Assembly (NCBI GenBank): GCA_030068075.1
Contig: CM057844.1
Span: forward strand, 3,844,001-3,908,000
Origin: Paguma larvata
Taxonomy: Eukaryota > Chordata > Mammalia > Carnivora > Viverridae
Length of the DNA: 64,000 nt
Direction of reading: 5' to 3'
Shown: positions 56,352-64,000 of the stretch, in pieces
Layout of the letters: the number at the start of each line of letters is the position of its first letter
Numbering within the stretch: the first letter of the stretch is position 1
Position numbers and translations under genes: made by a program
The notes under the pieces: generated by a model
What the model saw: the letters and a program-made list of their open reading frames with translations, nothing else
Databases searched by the model: none
Told to the model about the DNA's origin: nothing

Positions 56352-56628
56352 TTAATTTAATATTATCAAATCAAATTTAACAATATGTGTTAAAATAAAA
56401 TACATTACTGTTGGGAGCCGTTTTGGGCTCACAGGTTGAGACCCCTCCCTGTGTGGAAAAGGTGGTTGAAGCAGTTGTGAGCTGGCTGAATATTGGTGTG
56501 ATTTGTGTAAACATTGGGCTCCTATTATGTAAATTCACTCATTCCTAAGCAAAGGACAAAATAAAACATCCTATTTTTAAAGACCTTGGATTTGAATAGG
56601 AATTTCAGTTAATTGTGTTGTGAGACTG

Positions 56629-56845
56629 GGGGCATCTGGGTGGCTCAGTCAGTTGGGCATCTGACTTCGGCTCAGGTCATGATCTCCCATTCATGAGTTA
56701 GAGCCCCACATAGGGCTCTGTGCTGACAGCTCAGAGCCTGGACCCTGCTTTGGATTCTGTGTCTCCCTCTCTCTCTCTCTGTCTCTGCCCCTCCCATGCT
56801 CACATTCTGTCTCTCTCTCTCTCAAAAATAAATAAATATTTAAAA
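56629..56845 (+). mobile_element. CAN-SINE
   Basis: 'ggggcatctgggtggctcag' head, two CT runs, 'caaaaataaataaatattta' end. TSD candidates 'aattgtgttgtgagactg' (56611-56628) / 'aattatactgtgaggctg' (56846-56863), 14 of 18 bases. Confidence 0.95.
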
Positions 56846-56863
56846 AATTATACTGTGAGGCTG

Positions 56864-57448
56864 AAAGAAATCCTTCCTATCATAGAAGTACCTAAAAGTC
56901 CTGGGCCAGCATGAGATGGGATACTGGTGGGCAGGAAGATGAGTTAAGACTTTGGGAAAGACTCTGGGGAAAATCATTTCAGGGTAAGAGAACAGCTTGA
57001 GAGCAAAAAACAAACAAACAAAACTCTAGTCCGGAAGTTTAACATGTGTCTCAGATGTCAAGTCTGGTGTGGTTAGAAAATGTGGCTTGTATCCCAAGAA
57101 CGCTGGCCCTTCATGATATTAATAATAGCTGCCATTCTGTAAAGGTGAGAAAGAGACACCATGGTCAAATAAGTTAGGGAACACCGAGTTAAGCAAAAGC
57201 AAACAGAGTTCTTTATTGCAGACTTCTCAAAGTCTAGAGTGTGTGATGCACCTTTTGAACATCCAAGAGTGAGGAAGAACGGGCAGCGTTGTCCAGTTTC
57301 TTACCCTGAAACACTTGTGCAGAGAGGAGCATCTATTAGCATCCATGTTCCTTGGAATACACTTTGAAGATGCAGGTCTGGAGCATGAGGAACATAGGTC
57401 TACATGGCGAGTAGGAAAAATGGTCTAGAGAAGAAGGAACAAGGATAT
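56864..57448. other. No recognised element
   Basis: About 580 bases without recognised repeats or exons. Confidence 0.5.
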
Positions 57449-57449
57449 G

Positions 57450-57960
57450 AAGAACTTCAAATACCAGGCAAAATCATTTAAACTTTTATTTGTGGATAAT
57501 GGAGAGCTGTCAAAAGTTTTAAGGGTGAGGATGACATGATCAGGTGCACCATTTAAGAAGACTCTCCTGGTTGCAGAATGAAGGAAGAATGAATAGGGTG
57601 GCAGGGGGTGGGGAACAAAGTTATGGGAGGATCAAACAGTTGACATGAGCAATAATGTGAGCATGAGGCAGGTGATGGGGAGCAAAAGACCCGACCTGGA
57701 GAATTTAGAGCTCAGGGCCAAGCCATTCAGGCAAGGAACCCAGACTGGGAAGACAGAGGACAAGGAACAGCAGGTACGTAGCTCAGAAGTGAATAGTTTG
57801 CTTCTAATTGAAGGAAAGAGGATGAAAAAGGAGAAGGTCTGGGGGTTGGGGGTGGGCATGAAAGAAAGGAAAACAGAGAGAAAAGAATGAATCTGGTTCA
57901 GGTCAGGCTGAGTTTGAGGTACCCATAGGGCACCTGGGTGCAGATAATCTTGTTAATTAC
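57450..57960 (-). mobile_element. L2 LINE fragment
   Basis: 'ggtgaggatgacatgatcag', 'gaagactctcctggttgcag', 'gctgagtttgaggtacccat' and 'agggcacctgggtgcagata' follow the antisense L2 order. The last string resembles a SINE head by chance but has no SINE body after it. Confidence 0.65.
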
Positions 57961-58366
57961 TGTCAAAGAGTGCAGTAAAAATCCATCTGGGGCTCTGTAG
58001 AGGTGGGGCTAGCCACCTGAGTGTTGTCAGCTCCCACATGGTGGTTAAGAGACAGAAGAGGATGAAGTGCCTCATCAAGCATCCAGAGAAAGAAGAAGGT
58101 TCTGATAGTCCCCTGTTCTCCCAGTCATTAGAGGCTGTCCCTTCCCATCCAGCACCCTGCTGATGAGCACCAACATTCCCCTCCCATCACAGCCCTGACT
58201 CTCCAGAAGTTGGCCTTGGAACTCAGCTCACCCAGTTGCCCTGGCTGGCTCTTCTGTAGATGGTCCACCAGTTATCAACAACTCATCTGCTCAGCACAAG
58301 ACAGCTCACTCCTTAGGTTGAGCCCTTAAAGGCAGCCCTGGCAGAACCAGAAATAAAATTCATGGT
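57961..58366. other. No recognised element
   Basis: About 400 bases of mixed composition with no repeat or exon recognised. Confidence 0.5.
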
Positions 58367-58367
58367 C

Positions 58368-58745
58368 TTAGTTTGGGTTCCCCCAAAGCAGATCCTGAGA
58401 CAAGGATTTGCATGCATCAATTATTTGGGAGGTGATCCCAGAAACAGTGGGATCTAACACTCCCTTAGAGTGGAGAAGTGAGTTGGGGAAGGGAAGGTAA
58501 AGAGATGTATAAATGAAAAAGTTCCTTCTGTGGTCATCTGGGCCTCAATCCCACTGGAAACTCTGGAGGACTGTAGAGAACACACCTCATGATGGTCCAT
58601 TATGAGGGGCAGCTGTGTATTTCCTCACCAGGTCCCATCCATTATTGTCTAAGCGTTACTTCCTGATGCACTAACTCCCCAGAATTTACGACTTGCATGT
58701 GTTCTGGCCTGCGTACCCCTTAGTCCAGTAAAAACTCAGGAAGAA
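58368..58745 (-). mobile_element. Copy E of the unnamed repeat family
   Basis: Begins 'cttagtttgggttcccccaa' and 'agcagatcctgagacaagga', the reverse complement of the shared terminal motif, then 'caattatttgggaggtgatc'. The inner end is uncertain. Confidence 0.5.
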
Positions 58746-59912
58746 TCATTGAGTTCCCAGTAAGAAGACATCGGTATCTAAGGATATCAGAGCTAAGCAC
58801 AAAAGAGGTATGGGTGGGACTCAGCATCTCCTGCAGCCACTAACAACTGGAGAACAGTCTGTTTGACTGGAGATAGACTACTTAGGAAGAGCAAAGAAGT
58901 TTCTCTCCTGGGAAACTGGCTAGTACTATTCCAAAGGAGAAACCTGAGTCAAATGCACTTATTTCATGCAGTTAGCAGTATATTTTAATGATCCTAAGAG
59001 TTCAGCAGTCACCGCTGGCACCAAATTTCTCTTGGCTCTCTCCCTCATTTTCTATACACAGGTCAAAGAACTCTCGGCCTTGAATGAAAGCATTATTGAC
59101 CAAAATTGTTTCAAATGTCAAATACACATCCCAAAAATGAAAACCAATCAAACCAAGGCTTAGAGAAAGTATGTGTATGTCGGACTTACCCTATAAATTA
59201 CTTTTAGCTTTGATTAAATTCCTTTCTCTCTAACAAGTTTTGGGACTATCAATTATTATAATGGACAGGACTGCTGGACTTCTAAAGGAGGCTTAGTAAT
59301 TGCATTCAAATGTATTCTTTCAAAACATGCTCGGGACCTGGCATTTGAATGCCAGCTTTGGTGTAGCAAAAGACATGATGAAGACTGAACACAAAGACAT
59401 GGTGAGCCAGCTGGTCAGCCAACCAGCCTGATTCATGACAAGCTATGATTAATATTCAAATACACAACCTGAGTAAACTAAGTTTTCATGGAAGTGATGT
59501 TTACCGAATTGAGCACCATACTTTTCTGAATTCTGGGAAATGAATTTACAGCTGTAGAATCTTACAACCCATGTCTCTCAAGCACTTTGGGCAACCATTT
59601 GCTTTAGTGGAATAAATGGGCATGCAAAGAATTTGCACCACGGGCCTTAGAACAAGAAGAAAACCATCCCTGTTGATTTTTTTCCAGGTCACAAATTTAA
59701 GTAAAAATAAGTCAATGTTGCCTTTTCCCCAATCTCAACAGGGTGCTGAAGTTTTTGGCTTGGCTTCTGGTATTTACTGCTCTCAGAAAATGTGTCTCCA
59801 GAGTAATATTTTTACAATGACACATTCGCCATAAAAAAATAAATTTTGGACATCAGCTTGCCCTAAGGCAAAAAGAAAATAATTTGTAGAACTAGCCCTA
59901 AGAAAAATTGAG
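58746..59912. other. No recognised element
   Basis: About 1.2 kb without recognised repeats or exons. Confidence 0.5.
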
Positions 59913-59914
59913 CT

Positions 59915-60020
59915 TCTTCACCTATAAAATGATAATAATACCTGGTGTAAAGATTAAATGCATTAACAGCACTGAGCCCAGGGCCAGGCACAGGACATGA
60001 GTTGAATAAATTTTATTCAC
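59915..60020 (+). mobile_element. MIR SINE fragment
   Basis: 'cttcacctataaaatgataa', 'taatacctggtgtaaagatt', 'cagggccaggcacaggacat' follow the second half of MIR. Confidence 0.7.
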
Positions 60021-61688
60021 TTCTCTCAGGTTCCCTAAGGGACTGTATAGCCAAGTATAGGAAACATCTTCTCTCTGAGTCTGATGACTTCTAGAGCTTG
60101 AGTCCCATGAGTGATGTGGGATAAGGGATTAATTACAGGGACTGGATCTTGTGCAATGCAAGAGCTGGTGGAAAAGTCTAGAAGGGCCATTGCTTCTGCA
60201 TTTGGTGGTGGGACTGAAGTCACTAAATTTAGCAGGGTGGGGTGTCTGGAAGAAAAGCTGAACATGAAGCACAAACCTCCAAGGACAGAGTAAAGCCCAC
60301 CTCCTTTCTCACCATCTCCAATCTTGAGGCCACAGGTGACCTTCAGAAGAAACCAGTGCCTTCACCACTGAGCTGCAACCATGTAGCTCAGACTTGGAGA
60401 AGCTGGAGGAGGAGATAAATGAGAGCCCACACCCACCAGGTGAGGTTGCACGTTGTGCATCACTCGAGGGTTGCAACTTATCTTCTGCCTTTCAGCCTCA
60501 CAAAACCAAAAACTAGAACCATGCACAGGAGAGAGTTCTGGGAAAGGTAGTTCCATGTAAGCTATACTGATGGAGTAGAAAGCCATCAAAACTTCCCTGA
60601 ATAATGAATTTATGTGCCTGCTCCCAGCAGGCTACTGGGAAGATTAAACAATATAATACACATGGCAACCCCCTATACAGTCTACATATAAACAAGTTCC
60701 TCCATCATCTTCTCTACAATATAAGTCCACACAGAGGTTGACAGCATACGACTTTCCCTTGCTTAACAACTTAAACTTATTCTCAAAAAACGTGTCCATA
60801 AGTAAAAAGTCATTAACTTCTAAATTTTTTCTTTCATATTAATGGGGGAGGGGATATATAACGCATTCCATCCCAATCCAACTTTTTAAAAATTCACAAA
60901 CAGAAAATGCATCACTTGAATAACAAAAACAACTTAACCTAAGTAATAAACAGCAATGAGAAGATACAAATGGGGATGACACACAAAATGGGAAGTAGTA
61001 AAGATTTATGACTCTCCTTCCCTTTCCTTTTTTTTCAAACATTTTTTTCACCAATTTTTCTACTTTTGGGGAGTTCATGGTTATCCTGAACACAGACTGC
61101 ACTTAAAAATAAATGCATAGTGCAAACAAACACAGAGCAAAACAAAGACTGAACATGAAAGTCCGTCAAAGTGCACGTGAACCGCACACATTTCCAAGAG
61201 ACCCAACATTCATTGAAGATGGTGCCGCTTCACTTCTCACTCAGACTAAATGCATGAAGCAAAACTTTGTGAGCTCACGAAACAGGGAACACAGCTCAGA
61301 TTTAACCCATATGACGTTCTGTGACTAGTGAATGTAGCATTAAGTAAATTGATGAGTATACATCTTTGCCTGAAACTGTCCTGTCAAAAAATTATTTTTA
61401 TATTACATTTATTTAGTGTGTTTTGCAGTAAAAAGCTTATTTTTAAGTGGAAAGTGGGGGAATAAACCCGGAAAGTGGTGTCATTTTTCAAGACCTTCTA
61501 CAGTGAAAAATTGGCATCATTTTGTTAGAGCAGCCTGTATAAGACCTTTCCCCTACATACTTCATTCACTTGAAATCACTGTCAAAGTGAGAAATTCATT
61601 TTAAAAAATTGAATAAAGTATAATAAGCACCTCAAACACTATTTGGATTGCTAGAAATGTTTTCTGTGTCCAGAAATCTGATCCACAG
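60021..61688. other. No recognised element
   Basis: About 1.7 kb without a recognised exon or repeat. Open frames are short and domain-free. Confidence 0.5.
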
Positions 61689-61689
61689 G

Positions 61690-62205
61690 CACCTGCTAGC
61701 TGCCTCCCCAGAACTAATCCTTCCTCTTTCCTTACTAAGAACTAGCTGATTGGGCTTGGTACAACCACGGGTCTAGTTTAAAAAACAACATTCAGCCTTC
61801 CAGACTCCCTGCCAGCTAGGCCATGCAACCCAGTTCGGTCTGATTAGATATAAGCAGAAATATGCCAATCGGAGCTTCAGGGAAGTATTATTTTCCAGAT
61901 AATTAAGTTCTGATCCAACTGAAATTTTACCATTTCTCCTTCCTCTTCTCCCTTCCTGGAAAGCAATCTAAATGCCTGAAGATGCAGGACCCATCCCGTA
62001 ATACTAAGGACAAAAGTCCCCTACTTAGGATACAGAACATGAAGAGGGAGGGAGCCTGAGATCTTTTTACTAGGAAGGCCTGAACAAGCCCTGAACCGTC
62101 CACTGAACCATCTGACCTTCCCACAACATGATACAGAAGACCAGATGTTATTTAAATCTACTGTTTTGTGCTACTGAATGAAGTCCCTAATTATTATGGG
62201 AAACA
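61690..62205 (+). mobile_element. Ancient LTR-like repeat
   Basis: 'ccagactccctgccagctag', 'gcaacccagttcggtctgat' and 'tagatataagcagaaatatg', then 'ttaaatctactgttttgtgc', are the order of an old mammalian LTR-type repeat. Probably the same class as 14360-14600. No coding content. Confidence 0.45.
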
Positions 62206-62888
62206 GAATTGAGCTTACAATTTGCATTACCAATATTCTACATATTACAAACAGAGTTTAATATTTAAAAAAATAAGCTGGCTCTATAATACGTGAAAAA
62301 ATGACTTGCTTTGCCCAAAATATCCGTTTTTTAAATATTCATGATATAAAAAATATCTTTGGCCTGAATAAACAATTGTTTTTATTGTCCCCCCAAATAC
62401 TTTAAAACTATTTATTTTAACCTGAGTGAAATTTACCTTTCAGGTTAATAATAATAAAATTGATAGTGGACCCCCAAATCCAAAGGGTCATGGTTATGGG
62501 ATTTATTTGTTACTTCATTTATTGATCCATTATTTATTTGTACTAAGAACATTAAAAAAAAAGATAGTAATGAAAGATCAATGTACAGTGGTAACGTTAA
62601 AATAGGGGTTAAAGTTAATAAAACAGTTTGAAAGATAAATAATAATTATAATTGAAAACTAACATAAGAATAGCAAGGATGCTTAAACATGAGATTTTTC
62701 CATGAGCTTCCTGTAAGTCAAAGCAAGGAAACAAGGAAACAAATGTATTAAGTCAAAATGCTTCTGTTAGCTGACAGAAAGCAGCATCCCGGTTTGTCAA
62801 TCTGTTTACCAGCACACACATGAAAAATCAAAAAAAAACTCTAAGAGAAAGCTATTATATGGGTCCTTAGATAAGGTGTCTCCAATAA
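62206..62888. other. No recognised element
   Basis: AT-rich sequence without recognised repeats or exons. Confidence 0.5.
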
Positions 62889-62889
62889 C

Positions 62890-63030
62890 AGAATAATAGC
62901 TTGCATTCTTATAGCACTTTGAAAACTGCAAAGCATTTTTATTCTTCAGAACCCAATAAAAGAGGCAAAGCAAGTATTACAATTACCCTTATTTTACAAA
63001 TTAAGAAACTGAGGCTGTGAGGCTGGTACT
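62890..63030 (-). mobile_element. MIR SINE fragment
   Basis: 'cttgcattcttatagcactt', 'acccttattttacaaattaa' and 'gaaactgaggctgtgaggct' follow antisense MIR or a related core-SINE. Confidence 0.65.
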
Positions 63031-63059
63031 ATCAGCGTAGCTCCATGAGACCACTGAAA

Positions 63060-63480
63060 GACTGGGAATCAGAGACGTTAAAAAAATGAGCTTGGACAGC
63101 TAAAGGGGGAACAGAATCAGTTTGTGCAATGAACGAACCCTGGTGGAGGCAAGAGAGAGACCATGGGATGGACAAAACGCTCTGTGTGTTTAGGGCAAGT
63201 CAGAGTTTCCTAGCAGACCTATCAAGGAAGCAGTTCCATGACTGAGGCTAGTACTCAGAGGAGAAATTAATACTTAAAAGCCATGGAATGACTGACAGCA
63301 TCCAGGGAGATGAAGACCAAGGACAGAAGTCTGAGACACACTGGCAGGTGGAAAACTAATGCATAGGAGGAGCCAGCGTGGAGGTGGAGCAGAGGCTGGA
63401 GACACAGGGGACAAACCTGAAGAGCAGCAGTAATGGTGCTTAGAGGAGAAAGTGGTCACCTAGTCAACATGTTGCCAAGA
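63060..63480 (-). mobile_element. L2 LINE internal fragment
   Basis: 'ttaaaagccatggaatgact', 'agcatccagggagatgaaga' and 'ataggaggagccagcgtgga' follow the antisense of the L2 reverse-transcriptase region (just 5' of the YADD motif part, itself not preserved). Confidence 0.55.
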
Positions 63481-64000
63481 CCTCGGGTAAGATGCGAACA
63501 TTGGCTTTTTGAATTATTATCATTAGTAACAAAATGCAGTGCTGATTGTGTATCATCTTCAGAGCATATTTCCTGTGCCAGGCTTTCACTGTCCTCCCCA
63601 AAGAACTTCATAACAAAGTCATCCACTTTAAGCATGAAAGTTTGACCAAGAGGATCACAACACTCCTCTACTGGGCCAATCCCTTCCATTTGGGATCATC
63701 AGAAGAGCATCTAATGCTCATTTGCACTGACCCACTTCACTCAATGGCCAGAAGGTCACATTCCAGGGGCCGGGACCCTTGATTGAAAAGGTAATGTAGT
63801 CAGTGGTGGCCAGAGCACCAGCCCTTCCGACAGCAAACCTGGACCCAGCTGCCGCTGTGGTAAGCACTTTTTGTAACAAAGTAAATCCACAGCAATTGTG
63901 TCCGAAAGGAAAGACTTGCATAACGGGTGGAAAAAAGTTTCTGCTTCAGTGTGGTTCTAATTCTGCACTTCTTTAAGATGTCTAGGACAAATAGGCAACA
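63481..64000. other. Unrecognised sequence with a weak exon-like segment
   Basis: Both strands carry overlapping open frames of 67-78 codons with no known domain. 'cgctgtg|gtaagcac' at 63853-63867 is a good donor match at the end of a CpG-enriched stretch (63767-63859). The window ends before it can be judged. Confidence 0.3.

Noticed and set aside
57925..57945. SINE head 'agggcacctgggtgcagata'
   Set aside because: Only about 13 bases match. No tRNA-like body, CT tract or A-rich tail follows, and the surrounding text fits L2.

Overview
The window looks like 64 kb of intergenic or intronic DNA from a carnivore, most likely a felid. The evidence is the interspersed repeats. About twenty copies of the tRNA-Lys-derived CAN-SINE have the cat-type body and a tail of CT repeats followed by an A-rich 'aaaataaataaa' stretch. 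Several young L1 3' ends finish in 'ccaatttgacaataa', the cat-type L1 end rather than the dog-type end. No dog-type SINEC_Cf copy was seen. All family names come from recognising consensus sequence by eye, and boundaries are good to about 10-30 bases unless a target-site duplication (TSD) fixes them.

I find no convincing protein-coding gene, rRNA, tRNA, snRNA or CRISPR array. The open frames of 60-180 codons fall in L1 or L2 remnants, SINEs, microsatellites or unrecognised sequence, and none shows a domain I know. The only gene-like signal is a CpG-rich block at about 5.54-7.42 kb. A SINE with a 344-bp purine tail splits it, and it holds a good splice-donor match at 6280/6281 and a TATA-like site at 7464-7476. 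It could be the promoter or first exon of an unannotated, perhaps noncoding, transcript.

Layout: 0-5.5 kb holds old L1, MIR and MER5A. 5.5-7.4 kb is the CpG-rich block. 7.4-14 kb is mostly unrecognised sequence with L1 and L2 pieces. 14-16.7 kb is a dense patch of ancient repeats. 19-24.1 kb is layered L1 with nested SINEs. 26.7-28.7 kb is a cluster of young SINE and L1 with two 5'-inverted L1s. 30-36 kb holds L2, L1, a Tigger-like end and an unnamed repeat family. 37.4-37.9 kb is a microsatellite cluster. 38.8-45.9 kb is SINE/L1/LTR-rich, including one target site used twice. 48.8-50 kb is a clean young L1 insertion with a 15-bp TSD. 53.7-56.9 kb has a CA-rich satellite, SINEs and a decayed L1 ORF2. 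57-64 kb is L2, MIR and unrecognised sequence.

The window therefore records retrotransposition history more than gene function. I see no undescribed biological system. The best leads are the interrupted CpG-rich block, the re-used insertion sites, the 5'-inverted L1 copies, a five-copy repeat family I cannot name, and a few AT-rich single-copy blocks that resemble conserved noncoding elements.
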